Origin: Stenotrophomonas oahuensis
GTDB lineage: Bacteria > Pseudomonadota > Gammaproteobacteria > Xanthomonadales > Xanthomonadaceae
NCBI RefSeq assembly: GCF_031834595.1
Contig: NZ_CP115541.1
Location: 3,652,501 to 3,716,500 of the forward strand
Direction of reading: 5' to 3'
Length of the DNA stretch: 64,000 nt
The notes under the pieces are model-generated. The model did no database searches. It was not told the DNA's origin and worked only from the letters and a program-made list of their open reading frames with translations. Each line of letters begins with the position of its first letter. Within the stretch, counting starts at the first letter, position 1. This document shows, one piece after another, positions 54,311 to 63,352 of the stretch. The translations under genes and the position numbers were made by a program.

Positions 54311-55528
54311 TTATCCCTGCAGCAGGCTCATCACGCTGGACGGCGACTGGTTGGCCTGGGCCAGCATCGCGGTACCGGCCTGCTGCAGGATCTGCGTGCG
54401 GGTCAGTTCAGCGGTTTCCTTGGCGTAGTCGGTGTCACGGATACGGCTGCGTGAGGCCGACAGGTTTTCCGAGGTGGTGCCGAGGTTGGCGATGGTCGAG
54501 GTGAAGCGGTTCTGGATCGCACCCATGTCGGCACGCGAGCTGTTCACCGCGGTCAGTGCCTTGTCGACGATGGACAGGGCCTGCTGGGCACCGGTGAAGC
54601 TGGAGATGTCCAGGTTGCTGGCGTACTGTGCGGTCAGGCCGGTGGCGTCGGCAGTCGGGGTCGGTGCGGTCGGGGCGGTGGCACCGGTCCAGGTGCCCAT
54701 GGTCACTTCGATGGCATTGAAGCTGCCATCGGCGGCGACGTTGCTCTGCACCGAGGTCAGGTCCAGCTTGCCGGCGGTGGCGGCATCAACCGAGGCATAG
54801 ACGCCGGTCTGGTCCATCTTGGCGTTGATGGCGGCGGCGATGGCAGCAGTGGTGGCCTTGCGGGTGGCAGCGATGTCGACGCCAGCCTTCACTTCAATTT
54901 TGTCCAGCTTGTACGAGGTACCGTCGGCACCCTGGATTTCCATGCCTTCGATGGTGACGTCACCATTGGCGGCGGGAGCGGCGACCGTGAAGGTGTTGCT
55001 GTCAAACTTGGCACCGCCCAGTGAGCCGGCGCTGGCGTCTACGATGGCGTTGATGCCGATGGTCTGGCCCGAGTCGGCACCGACCTGGAACAGGGCACCC
55101 TGGAACGAACCGTCCAGCAGCTTGGTGCCGTTGAAGTTGGTCTGGCGGCTGACACGGTCGATTTCCGAGACCAGCTGCTTCACTTCGGCGTTCAGTGCCT
55201 CACGATCGCTGTCGGAGTTGGTGGCGTTGGCCGACTGCACCGACAGCTCACGGATACGCTGCAGGTTGTTGCCGATTTCGACCATCGCGCCTTCGGCGGT
55301 CTGGGCCAGCGAGATGCCGTCGTTGGCGTTGCGGACGGCGACGTCCAGGCCGCGGATCTGGGTGCTGAAACGCTCGGAGATGGCCAGGCCGGCGGCATCG
55401 TCCTTGGCGCTGTTGATACGCAGGCCGGAGGACAGGCGCTGAATCGTGGTGGCCAGGCTGGAGCCGCTGGTCGACAGGTTGCGCTGTGCGTTCAGCGACA
55501 TCACATTGGTGTTGATGACTTGTGCCAT
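54311..55528 (-). CDS. fliC: Flagellin (third tandem copy)
   Basis: 405 residues. Same D0/D1 ends as its neighbours; the centre contains [20 protein letters not shown]. It ends SLLQG, one residue longer than the SLLQ end of the other three. The stretch just before the C-terminal domain ([15 protein letters not shown], with [11 protein letters not shown]) differs slightly from the others, suggesting a little independent drift. FliA promoter at 55614-55640. Leader upstream of the ATG differs from those of the first two copies. Confidence 0.97.
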   Translation of the reverse strand: MAQVINTNVMSLNAQRNLSTSGSSLATTIQRLSSGLRINSAKDDAAGLAISERFSTQIRGLDVAVRNANDGISLAQTAEGAMVEIGNNLQRIRELSVQSANATNSDSDREALNAEVKQLVSEIDRVSRQTNFNGTKLLDGSFQGALFQVGADSGQTIGINAIVDASAGSLGGAKFDSNTFTVAAPAANGDVTIEGMEIQGADGTSYKLDKIEVKAGVDIAATRKATTAAIAAAINAKMDQTGVYASVDAATAGKLDLTSVQSNVAADGSFNAIEVTMGTWTGATAPTAPTPTADATGLTAQYASNLDISSFTGAQQALSIVDKALTAVNSSRADMGAIQNRFTSTIANLGTTSENLSASRSRIRDTDYAKETAELTRTQILQQAGTAMLAQANQSPSSVMSLLQG

Positions 55529-55613
55529 TGCCGTTCTCCTGATGCGTATCTGGTGTTGCTTGGATGGGGTGCCCCGGGGGAGGCAGTAGGGCGATGTGCC
55601 CTGGTTGAAAACA

Positions 55614-55640
55614 ATAACGACACGTTTCCGGGAACCTTTA
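55614..55640 (-). promoter_or_regulatory. FliA promoter of flagellin copy 54311-55528
   Basis: Minus strand reads TAAAGGTT, 11 bases, GTCGTTAT; the boxes are identical to the neighbours while the spacer differs. Confidence 0.88.
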
Positions 55641-55673
55641 GGGTTCGATTTCCGAAATTTCCGCGGGTGTCAA

Positions 55674-55704
55674 GTAGAGCCGGGCAAGGCCCGGCGACCC
55701 GTAG
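55674..55704. repeat. GTAG-type REP unit between flagellin genes
   Basis: GTAGAGCCGGGCAAGGCCCGG followed by a second GTAG. It lies between the promoter of one flagellin and the terminator of the next. (The quoted core is a 21-base run read as GTAGAGCCGGGCAAGGCCCG plus G.). Confidence 0.75.
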
Positions 55705-55731
55705 ATCGTCGAATGCCAACCAACGACGAAC

Positions 55732-55761
55732 AAAAAAAAACCCGGCCGGAGCCGGGTTTTT
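55732..55761. terminator. Bidirectional intrinsic terminator after flagellin gene 55786-56955
   Basis: CCCGGC / GCCGGG stem with CGGA loop, nine A on one side and five T on the other. Confidence 0.9.
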
Positions 55762-55785
55762 CGCGTTACACGGTGAAGGTACAAC

Positions 55786-56955
55786 TTACTGCAGCAGGCT
55801 CATCACGCTGGACGGCGACTGGTTGGCCTGGGCCAGCATCGCGGTACCGGCCTGCTGCAGGATCTGCGTGCGGGTCAGTTCGGCGGTTTCCTTGGCGTAG
55901 TCGGTGTCGCGGATACGGCTGCGCGAGGCCGACAGGTTTTCCGAGGTGGTGTTCAGGTTGGCAATCGTCGAGGTGAAACGGTTCTGGATCGCACCCATGT
56001 CGGCGCGCGAGCTGTTCACCGCGGTCAGGGCGTCGTCGACGATCGACAGGGCCTTCTGAGCACCGGCGACCGAGGAGATGTCCACGCCACTGACGGTGTC
56101 GCGGGCCGTAGCATCGGCGTCGGCGATGCCGGCCAGGGCAATGGTCAGGCCGGTGGCGTCGGTGGTGGCGGCGGTGAACTCGAAGTCCTTGCCCGACTTC
56201 AGCGAGGTCAGTTCCAGCTTGCCGTCCTTATCCAGCGAGGCGTAGACGCCGGTCTGGTCCATCTTGTCGTTGATGGCGTTGACCAGCTTCTTGCTGACGT
56301 CGGCACCCTTGTCACCAATGGCCACGTCGATGTCGGCAATGGCCACGCCATTGATTTCCATGTCGGTCACGGTGCCGGCGGCGGTGGCAGCACCACCCAT
56401 TGCGGCGGCCGTCGACGTCTGCTTGGCCGCGTACAGGCCGTTGCCCAGCTCCGAGGTGCTGGAATTGACGATGCTGTTGATGCCGATGGTCTGGCCCGAG
56501 TCTGCACCGATCTGGAACAGCGCGCCGCCGAAGGAACCGTCCAGCAGCTTGGTGCCGTTGAAGTTGGTCTGGCGGCTGACGCGGTCGATTTCCGAAACCA
56601 GCTGCTTCACTTCCGAGTTCAGCGCTTCACGGTCGCTGTCGGAGTTGGTGGCATTGGCCGACTGCACCGACAGCTCACGGATACGCTGCAGGTTGTTGCC
56701 GATTTCGACCATCGCGCCTTCGGCGGTCTGGGCCAGCGAGATACCGTCGTTGGCGTTGCGCACGGCAACGTCCAGGCCGCGGATCTGGGTGCTGAAGCGT
56801 TCGGAGATCGCCAGGCCGGCGGCGTCGTCCTTGGCGCTGTTGATGCGCAGGCCCGAAGACAGGCGCTGGATCGTCGTGGCCAGGCTGGAGCCGCTGGTGG
56901 AGAGATTTCGCTGCGCATTCAGCGACATCACGTTGGTATTGATTACTTGTGCCAT
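55786..56955 (-). CDS. fliC: Flagellin (fourth tandem copy, divergent centre)
   Basis: 389 residues from [10 protein letters not shown]; an ATG seven codons upstream is less likely. Ends are the same as the other copies, but the centre is shorter and unrelated in detail ([40 protein letters not shown]). Its promoter also differs (57049-57075). This is the most distinct of the four and the first transcribed side of the array, next to flgL. Confidence 0.97.
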   Translation of the reverse strand: MAQVINTNVMSLNAQRNLSTSGSSLATTIQRLSSGLRINSAKDDAAGLAISERFSTQIRGLDVAVRNANDGISLAQTAEGAMVEIGNNLQRIRELSVQSANATNSDSDREALNSEVKQLVSEIDRVSRQTNFNGTKLLDGSFGGALFQIGADSGQTIGINSIVNSSTSELGNGLYAAKQTSTAAAMGGAATAAGTVTDMEINGVAIADIDVAIGDKGADVSKKLVNAINDKMDQTGVYASLDKDGKLELTSLKSGKDFEFTAATTDATGLTIALAGIADADATARDTVSGVDISSVAGAQKALSIVDDALTAVNSSRADMGAIQNRFTSTIANLNTTSENLSASRSRIRDTDYAKETAELTRTQILQQAGTAMLAQANQSPSSVMSLLQ

Positions 56956-57048
56956 GTATCTGTTTCCTGTGGGCAATGTCCGGCCGCGGCGTGCACCCGG
57001 AACGATGCAGTGGCTGCGTCAGGCGTCGACGCAGTGCTTGCAGGAGGG

Positions 57049-57075
57049 ATAACGGCGTGGTGTGAGATTGCTTGA
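57049..57075 (-). promoter_or_regulatory. FliA promoter of flagellin copy 55786-56955
   Basis: Minus strand reads TCAAGCAA, 11 bases, GCCGTTAT. It differs from the TAAAGGTT...GTCGTTAT boxes of the other three flagellins. Confidence 0.8.
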
Positions 57076-57123
57076 GGAAAAAAACGCCAAGAACATCAGC
57101 CCGGGCAGGGTGATGGTCGGCGT

Positions 57124-57173
57124 AAGCCTTGTGGCACAAGGCTTTCGGCGTGGTGACGCGCGATGCGCGTCAC
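57124..57173 (-). terminator. Two adjacent hairpins after flgL
   Basis: GTGACGCGC / GCGCGTCAC (57153-57173, 3-base loop) and AAGCCTTGTG / CACAAGGCTT (57124-57144) lie between the flgL stop and the next flagellin promoter. Neither has a clean T run, so termination is probable rather than sure. Confidence 0.5.
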
Positions 57174-57183
57174 TCTGTCGCGA

Positions 57184-58389
57184 TCAGCGGATGGCGTTGA
57201 AAAGACTCATCTGCTGCATCTGGGTGAAGATGGTCTGCGCGGCCTGCAGTGAGATCTGCTCCAGTTGGTACTGGCCGATTGCTTCCGCGTAATCCAGGTC
57301 GCGCATCGCCGACAACGTGGTCTTGAGTGTGACGCTGTTCGCATCTCTGAGCGCGCCGGCATCATCAATCGCCTTCAGCTGCGCACCACCGGCCGCGCGC
57401 GCGTCGATGAACTTCTCCGACGCACGGGCCACGTCACGGAGCGCCCCCTGCAGCACGTTCTGCTGGTGGGCGACGGCGGTTGGATCATCGGCGGCGGTGT
57501 CCAGCGCGGAGATCAGCCCATCGAGCGTGGCAAAGATGTCGCGCGAACTGGCTGCACCCACGCCGAAGCTGTCGCCCGCGGCGGGCTCACCTTCAATCCG
57601 CATGGAAACCCCCTGGAACGTGATGTCTTCGCCGGACTTGAAAGCACCGGTCTGAACCACGGTATTGGTGGCATCCACCACTTCGTAGGTATCGGCCGCA
57701 GTGAAACGCACGGTGTAGCTCTGGCCATTCCAGCTGCCCGAGGCAGCATGCTGGCCGAAGGTGGTCAGCACGCCGGTACCGGTATTGCCGGCGGCCGCAC
57801 TGCCGTCCAGGCGGCCATCGCCGGTGGGAATGCGCAGGAATATCTCGCTACCGGGCAGCACATCCTTGACGAAGGTGTCCGGAGCCACCTCGATCTGGCG
57901 CTGGGTCTGGTCACCGCTGTAGGTGACCACGCCGTTGCTCAGCTTGAAGGGGGCTTCGGAGTCGTTGGTGCCGCCAAACAGGTAGCGGCCCGTGCCATCG
58001 GTGCTGTTGGCCAGCGCCAGCAGGCCTTCCTGGACGCTCTTCAGCTCCGAGGCGATGGCCTTGAGGTCGGAGGAGGACAGGGCAGGGTTGTTGGCCTGGA
58101 TGGTCAGTTCGGTGATGTGGGCCATCATGTCGCCGGCCTGGGCCAGCGCGTTTTCCTGCAGGCCCAGGCGGTTCTGCACCACGTCGCCGTTGCGCTCGAA
58201 GCGTTCCAGTTCGGCCACGGCGCGGTCAAGCCCGACGGCGGTGCCGGCGGCGACCGGGTCGTCTTTGGCGCTCACCAGCTTCTTGCCGGTGGCGAGCTGC
58301 TGTTCGAGGTGGTTCATCTTGCTCTGTTTGGCCATCATCAGGTTGATGGACTGGTTGAACATCATCCCGGTGGAGATTCGGTTGTTCAT
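57184..58389 (-). CDS. flgL: Flagellar hook-filament junction protein FlgL (HAP3)
   Basis: 401 residues with flagellin-like helical ends (MMFNQSINLMMAKQSKMNHL; ISLQAAQTIFTQMQQMSLFN) and a beta-rich centre. It joins the filament to FlgK. The start overlaps the flgK stop by 4 bases. The downstream gap carries two hairpins and the FliA promoter of the first flagellin. Confidence 0.96.
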   Translation of the reverse strand: MNNRISTGMMFNQSINLMMAKQSKMNHLEQQLATGKKLVSAKDDPVAAGTAVGLDRAVAELERFERNGDVVQNRLGLQENALAQAGDMMAHITELTIQANNPALSSSDLKAIASELKSVQEGLLALANSTDGTGRYLFGGTNDSEAPFKLSNGVVTYSGDQTQRQIEVAPDTFVKDVLPGSEIFLRIPTGDGRLDGSAAAGNTGTGVLTTFGQHAASGSWNGQSYTVRFTAADTYEVVDATNTVVQTGAFKSGEDITFQGVSMRIEGEPAAGDSFGVGAASSRDIFATLDGLISALDTAADDPTAVAHQQNVLQGALRDVARASEKFIDARAAGGAQLKAIDDAGALRDANSVTLKTTLSAMRDLDYAEAIGQYQLEQISLQAAQTIFTQMQQMSLFNAIR

Positions 58390-60263
58390 CGCGATACGGC
58401 CCCCAGGATGGTCTGGAACATGGTGTCAGCAGTGGAAATGAGCTGTGAAGCGGCCTGGTAGGCCTGCTGCAGGCGGAGCATGTCGGCGGCTTCCTCGTCC
58501 AGATTCACCCCGGAAATGGAATCACGCGCGGCCTGTGCTTGGTCGGTGATGACCTGCTGGGCCTGCAGCGAATAGTCAGCGGCGCGTGCGGCAGAGCCGA
58601 CCAGGGTGGTCAGTCCCCCCAGCGCGCCGTTGAGGGTGACGGTGCCGTCATTGAAGGCCTTGGCGTCCTCCACCTTGGCCAGCAGCAGCGCGTTGCTGTT
58701 GTCGCTGGAGCCGGCGGGGGTCGGCGTGATGTTGAAGCTGTCGCCGGTCTTGGGCGCACCGTCGAGTACGAAGCTCCAGCCGTTGGCACTGATGGTGCCG
58801 CCAGCGGTGTAGGTGAACGGCCCGGTGCCATCGATGGTGTACTCGGTAGCACTGGTGAAGACGATTGCAGCGGGGTTACGCAGATTGGCGTTGGCATAAT
58901 CGGTCACCGCCACGCCGCTGACCTTGCCGGTACCGGTGTTGGTCAGGCCGGCAGCGGCCTTGACCGGGGCGGCGGCGGCAATGCGCGAGGTGTCGGTGAT
59001 CGCCACCGACAGACTGCCGGCGACGCCGGCGGTCGGCTGCAGCAGGAAGCGGTCATTGTTGGCCGGGGTGCCGGACATCACCAGCTCCACGCCATTGATG
59101 ACCAGTGGGTCGGCGGCGGTGCCGGTGCCGGTCATCGGAATGGCCGCGCCGGTGTCGGCGCGGGTCGCCTGCCAGGTGGTGCCGTTGAACTGCAGCATCA
59201 CGTTCTGGCCGTCCAGCTTGGAAAGGTCGCCGTAGGCGGTGCTGAAGCTGGCGCTGCCGGTGTTGCCGGTATTGCCTGTGATGCGCGGACTGCCGAAGTT
59301 GAAGAAATCCGCACCCATCTGGCCGTAGAGATCCACGCCGTTGTGGTGGATCTCGTTGAAACTGCTGGCCAGGCCCACTGCCAGACGACCGAGTTCGGCC
59401 TGGGTCGGCGTGAGCACCGTTTCGCGGAACTCCAGCAGGCCGCCAATCTGGCCGCCGAGGTTCTTCGGGTCCAGGGTGATCTTCTGGCCCTGGGTCTCCA
59501 GCGCCAGCTGCAGGCGCTCGGGCTGGTACGGATCGGTGACGGTGGTGACCTTGGTCGCACTGGTGCCCACCACCAGGGCCTGGCCACCGGCGGTGTAGAC
59601 ATTCATGAAACCGCCGTCCTGCATCACCGCAGTGCCGCCGGTGTAGCCGATCAGGTTGGCGATCAGCTGGTCGCGGCGGTCCAGCAGGTCAGGCGCGGCG
59701 TTGTTGGCGTTGCTGCCGATGGCACCGTTTATCTGGGCGATCTCGGCGGCGAGGCGATTGACCTCGGAGGCACCGGCGATGAGACCGTTGTTGACCTCTT
59801 CGTTGAGGCTGTTGAGGTTCTCGTTGAGCTGCTTGAAGCGCTGCACCAGGTTACCAGCCGAGTCCAACATGTTCTGCCGGTCGGCGGTGCCGGAGGCGTT
59901 GGACGACAGTCCGCTGACCGTGTCGAAGAAGCTCGACCACACCCCGGACACGTTGGTCGCGGTGTCCGAGAACAGGCTGTCGACGCGGTCGGCGAGGGTG
60001 GAGAGCTGCTTCAACCGCGCCAGCTCGCCGCTGCCGTCGAGCAGGCGCGAGATCGCCAGCTGGTCGGCCACGCGGCGGATGTCGCTGATGCGGGTCCCGT
60101 TGCCGACGTCGCCATAGCCCAGGTTCTGCGGGGTGGCGGTGGCGAAGTCAACTTTCTGCCGGCTGTAGCCGGGCGTGTTGATGTTGGCGACGTTGTGGCT
60201 GGTGGTGGCCAGGGCGCGCTGGAAGGCGAGCAGGGCACTGGTGCCGGTGGAAAGTACAGACAT
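58386..60263 (-). CDS. flgK: Flagellar hook-associated protein FlgK (HAP1)
   Basis: 625 residues. The N-terminal signature ALATTSHNVANINTPGYSRQ and the C-terminal helix (VNLDEEAADMLRLQQAYQAA) are typical. The middle is a long beta-rich region. It forms the hook end of the junction. It starts 8 bases after flgJ. Confidence 0.97.
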   Translation of the reverse strand: MSVLSTGTSALLAFQRALATTSHNVANINTPGYSRQKVDFATATPQNLGYGDVGNGTRISDIRRVADQLAISRLLDGSGELARLKQLSTLADRVDSLFSDTATNVSGVWSSFFDTVSGLSSNASGTADRQNMLDSAGNLVQRFKQLNENLNSLNEEVNNGLIAGASEVNRLAAEIAQINGAIGSNANNAAPDLLDRRDQLIANLIGYTGGTAVMQDGGFMNVYTAGGQALVVGTSATKVTTVTDPYQPERLQLALETQGQKITLDPKNLGGQIGGLLEFRETVLTPTQAELGRLAVGLASSFNEIHHNGVDLYGQMGADFFNFGSPRITGNTGNTGSASFSTAYGDLSKLDGQNVMLQFNGTTWQATRADTGAAIPMTGTGTAADPLVINGVELVMSGTPANNDRFLLQPTAGVAGSLSVAITDTSRIAAAAPVKAAAGLTNTGTGKVSGVAVTDYANANLRNPAAIVFTSATEYTIDGTGPFTYTAGGTISANGWSFVLDGAPKTGDSFNITPTPAGSSDNSNALLLAKVEDAKAFNDGTVTLNGALGGLTTLVGSAARAADYSLQAQQVITDQAQAARDSISGVNLDEEAADMLRLQQAYQAASQLISTADTMFQTILGAVSR

Positions 60264-60271
60264 GGGTTACC

Positions 60272-61489
60272 TCAACGTCGAATGACACCCAGCCCAGCCG
60301 GGCTGGAGGTGCTGGCAAAGGTGCGTCCCAGGCGCTGGCTGGCATCGTCCACGGCGGCCACGGCGCGCTCGATGGTCGGACCGCCGGCAATGGCGGCGAT
60401 CTTGGCGGCGTAGGACGGGTCGGTGGCATAGCCGGCCTGCTGCAGGCCGCGGGCGAAGCCGCGCACGTCGGTGCCGGCCTGCAGGGCGTTCTGGTAGCGC
60501 GGGCTGTTCTTGAGCAGCTTCACGTAGTCGGCAAAGCTTTCGCCAACCGAGCCATAGGCGCGGAAGCTGGCGGTTTCGTTACGGCGTACGCCGTTGACGT
60601 ACTCATGGGTGCCGGTGGTGGCGCGTTCACCGCTCCAGCCGGTGGCCTTGATGCCGAACAGATTGTGCGAGCTGCCGGCACCGCCGTTGCGCTGGATGAG
60701 CTTGCGACCCCAGCCGGTTTCCAGTGCGGCCTGGGCAACCAGCGCCTTGGCATCCACGCCGAGTTCGCGCGCGGCCTGCTGGGCGTGGCCCCAGATGCTG
60801 GCGACGAAGCCTTCCGGGGTGTGTGCGCCGAGCTGCGCGGCTGCGGTGCTGCCAGCCAGGGTATCCACGGCCGACGTTGCCGGTGCCGGTGCATTGACGC
60901 CGCTCCAGCGGTCGTCCGCCATCGCCGACCAGTCGGTGGTAGCGGTGTTGGTCGCCGCATACGGCTCGCTGCGGCCGATGGCCTCGTGCATCTGGCTGGT
61001 TTCGCGACCGGCAATGAGGTCCAGCGCGCGTTCCATCGGCTGCAGCACGGCGGAGGGATCGCGGCCGTTCAACTGCTTCAGCAGGTCGACTTCGCTGCTG
61101 GCCGGAGACGGAGCGGCATCGCTGGCAGGCAGGGTCATGGGTGCAGCCGCAGGGGCGTTCAAGCGATAGGCACGCAACGCCGCGCTGGCATCCAGACGGG
61201 TGTCGACCGGCTTGGCGGCATCCGCGTCGCCGCCACCGAGCTGGCGCGCGATCATCGCCGACAGCCCCAGGCCGCGTCCCTTGGTCATCGCATCCGCAAT
61301 CTTCTGGTCGTACATGTCGCGGAACATGGTGTTCTCACCCGGCAGCAGCGAGTCGCCGAAGCTGGCGTCGCGCATGCTCTTGACCAGCATCTGCGCGAAC
61401 TGTCCCTCGAGCTTCCGCGCAACCTCGTCGACCTTGGCCGGGCTGTTGGGCTGGGTGGGATTGAGTTCGAGTGCCGGTTGAATGCGCAT
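60272..61489 (-). CDS. flgJ: Flagellar rod assembly protein and peptidoglycan hydrolase FlgJ
   Basis: 405 residues in two parts. The N-terminal rod-binding domain (about 20-110) carries SMRDASFGDSLLPGENTMFR; the C-terminal glucosaminidase domain has ALETGWGRKLIQRNGGAGSS and NLFGIKA. It opens the peptidoglycan for the rod. The start shares one base with the flgI stop. A long variable linker (about 120-235) separates the domains. Confidence 0.96.
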   Translation of the reverse strand: MRIQPALELNPTQPNSPAKVDEVARKLEGQFAQMLVKSMRDASFGDSLLPGENTMFRDMYDQKIADAMTKGRGLGLSAMIARQLGGGDADAAKPVDTRLDASAALRAYRLNAPAAAPMTLPASDAAPSPASSEVDLLKQLNGRDPSAVLQPMERALDLIAGRETSQMHEAIGRSEPYAATNTATTDWSAMADDRWSGVNAPAPATSAVDTLAGSTAAAQLGAHTPEGFVASIWGHAQQAARELGVDAKALVAQAALETGWGRKLIQRNGGAGSSHNLFGIKATGWSGERATTGTHEYVNGVRRNETASFRAYGSVGESFADYVKLLKNSPRYQNALQAGTDVRGFARGLQQAGYATDPSYAAKIAAIAGGPTIERAVAAVDDASQRLGRTFASTSSPAGLGVIRR

Positions 61490-62631
61490 CAGATCACCTC
61501 GAGCTCGGCGCTCAGCGCACCGGCCTGCTTGAGGGCTTCCAGGATGGCGATCAGGTCGCCCGGAGCGGCGCCCACGGCGTTGACCGCGTGCACGATCTCA
61601 TCCAGCGTGGTGCCGCCGTTGAACTTGAACATGCGGCTGCCATCGGCGGTGGCGGTCACGGTGGACTGCGGGGTGACCACGGTGTCACCGCCGGCCAGCG
61701 CATTGGGCTGGCTGACGTTGAGGTTCTCGTTGATGGTGACGGTGAGCGAGCCATGCGAAATGGCGGCTGCGCCAACGCGGACCTGGGCCCCGATGACCAC
61801 GGTGCCGGTGCGCGAGTTGACCACCACCTTGGCCGGCGCTGCGCCCGGGGTAAGTTCCAGGTTTTCGATACGGGCCAGCATGCCGATGCGCGCGCCCGGG
61901 TCGCTGGGCGACTGCACCGCCACGGTGACGCCGTCCACTGCACGAGCCGCGCCTTCGCCGAACGCGGCGTTCAGCGCGGTGACCATGCGCGAGACCGTGG
62001 TGAAGTCGTTCTGGTGCAGGTTCAACGTGATGTCACCGCCAGCGCTGAACACGTCGGGCAGGGCACGTTCCACAGTGGCGCCGTTGGGAATGCGGCCGAC
62101 GCTGGGTACATTCACCGAGACCCGCGAGCCATCTTTGCCCTGCGCGCCGAAGCCGCCCACCACCAGATTGCCCTGGGCAATCGCGTACACCTGGCCATCC
62201 GCACCGCGCAGCGGGGCCATCAGCAGCGAGCCGCCACGCAGCGACACCGCGTTGCCGATGGACGACACGGTGATGTCGATCGGCTGGCCCGGCTTGGCGA
62301 ACGGCGGCAGTTCGGCATGGATCGCCACTGCGGCCACGTTCTTCAACTGCGGATTGACGTTGGCCGGCACATTGACGCCCAGCTCGCCGAGCAGGTTCTT
62401 CAGGCTCTGCACGGTAAACGGTGCCTGGCTGGTGCGGTCGCCGCTGCCATCCAGACCCACCACCAGCCCGTAGCCCACCAGCGCGTTGCCCCGCACGCCC
62501 CCGACCTGGGCCAGATCCTTGATGCGCTCCGCCGAAGCGTTCGCAGCAAAACCAAGAATCCCCAGGATTGTGACTACGCTGTAGAGCCACGCTCTGCGTG
62601 GCTGCACAACCCGAACGAAAGAAATGTTCAT
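61489..62631 (-). CDS. flgI: Flagellar P-ring protein FlgI
   Basis: 380 residues. The mature part begins near [20 protein letters not shown], a FlgI hallmark. It assembles the P ring in the peptidoglycan. The signal peptide is peculiar: codons 9-16 (QPRRAWLY) are supplied by a REP palindrome (62581-62603) that sits inside the reading frame. The arginine pair from the repeat forms the positive n-region and [16 protein letters not shown] the core. Confidence 0.96.
   Translation of the reverse strand: MNISFVRVVQPRRAWLYSVVTILGILGFAANASAERIKDLAQVGGVRGNALVGYGLVVGLDGSGDRTSQAPFTVQSLKNLLGELGVNVPANVNPQLKNVAAVAIHAELPPFAKPGQPIDITVSSIGNAVSLRGGSLLMAPLRGADGQVYAIAQGNLVVGGFGAQGKDGSRVSVNVPSVGRIPNGATVERALPDVFSAGGDITLNLHQNDFTTVSRMVTALNAAFGEGAARAVDGVTVAVQSPSDPGARIGMLARIENLELTPGAAPAKVVVNSRTGTVVIGAQVRVGAAAISHGSLTVTINENLNVSQPNALAGGDTVVTPQSTVTATADGSRMFKFNGGTTLDEIVHAVNAVGAAPGDLIAILEALKQAGALSAELEVI
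62581..62603. repeat. REP palindrome within the flgI signal-peptide codons
   Basis: GTAGAGCCACGCTCTGCGTG followed by GCT: a GTAG-type REP with the alternate arm sequence. It is in frame, about 28 bases after the flgI start codon on the minus strand. Confidence 0.85.
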
Positions 62632-62639
62632 GTCAGTAC

Positions 62640-63329
62640 TCAGAACGGCGTCAACGCCGAGTTGAAGAACCGGCTCAACCAGCCCATCGCATTGGACTGC
62701 GCCACCGGCCCACGCCCGCCATACACGATGCGCGCATCAGCGACGCGGCTGGACGCAATCGTGTTGTCCGGCGTGATGTCCGCGGCGCGCACAATCCCCT
62801 GCACCTGCACCAGTTCATCGCCCTGGTTCAGACGCAGGTTCTTCGCGCCCTGCACGACCAGGTTGCCGTTCGGCAGGCGCTGGATCACCGTCACCGTGAC
62901 GCTGCCCTGCAGGCGGTTGCTCTGCGCGCTGCTGCCCTTGCCGGTGAAGTCACGCGAACCGGTCGCGCTGGCACCGAGGATGTCCTTGCCACCCAGCGTT
63001 ACCGGTGCACCGAAGATCGTCGGCGTACCCAGTGCCAGGTTCGATTCCTTGTCTGTGCTGGTATTGGCCGTGGTCGACGCGGTGGTGCTTTCGGTCAGCG
63101 TGATGGTCAGCAGATCACCGACATCACGCGCACGACGATCCGAATACAGCTGCAGCCCGGGGCCGGCGGCGTAGATCGCGCCAGCGGTCGGGGCCACCTG
63201 CGGTGCCATCACCGGCGTGACTGGAGCCATGGCCGGGTAGGGGCGGACATCGCCGGCAATCACGCAACCACCGAGTGAAGCGGTGATGGCGCTGGCCAGC
63301 AGGAGGCGAAGGGCAGGGCGCAGTGACAT
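62640..63329 (-). CDS. flgH: Flagellar L-ring lipoprotein FlgH
   Basis: 229 residues. A lipoprotein signal ends at SLGGC with Cys22 as the lipidated residue. FlgH features follow: [20 protein letters not shown] and [20 protein letters not shown]. It forms the outer-membrane L ring. flgI starts 8 bases later. Confidence 0.96.
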   Translation of the reverse strand: MSLRPALRLLLASAITASLGGCVIAGDVRPYPAMAPVTPVMAPQVAPTAGAIYAAGPGLQLYSDRRARDVGDLLTITLTESTTASTTANTSTDKESNLALGTPTIFGAPVTLGGKDILGASATGSRDFTGKGSSAQSNRLQGSVTVTVIQRLPNGNLVVQGAKNLRLNQGDELVQVQGIVRAADITPDNTIASSRVADARIVYGGRGPVAQSNAMGWLSRFFNSALTPF

Positions 63330-63352
63330 GGGAAAGTCCTGGTTCAGACCGG

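Noticed and set aside
57134..57149. Plus-strand TGGCACAAGGCTTTCG resembling a sigma-54 promoter
   Set aside because: It points away from all genes toward the flgL 3' end, the -12 is imperfect, and it is half of an inverted repeat.
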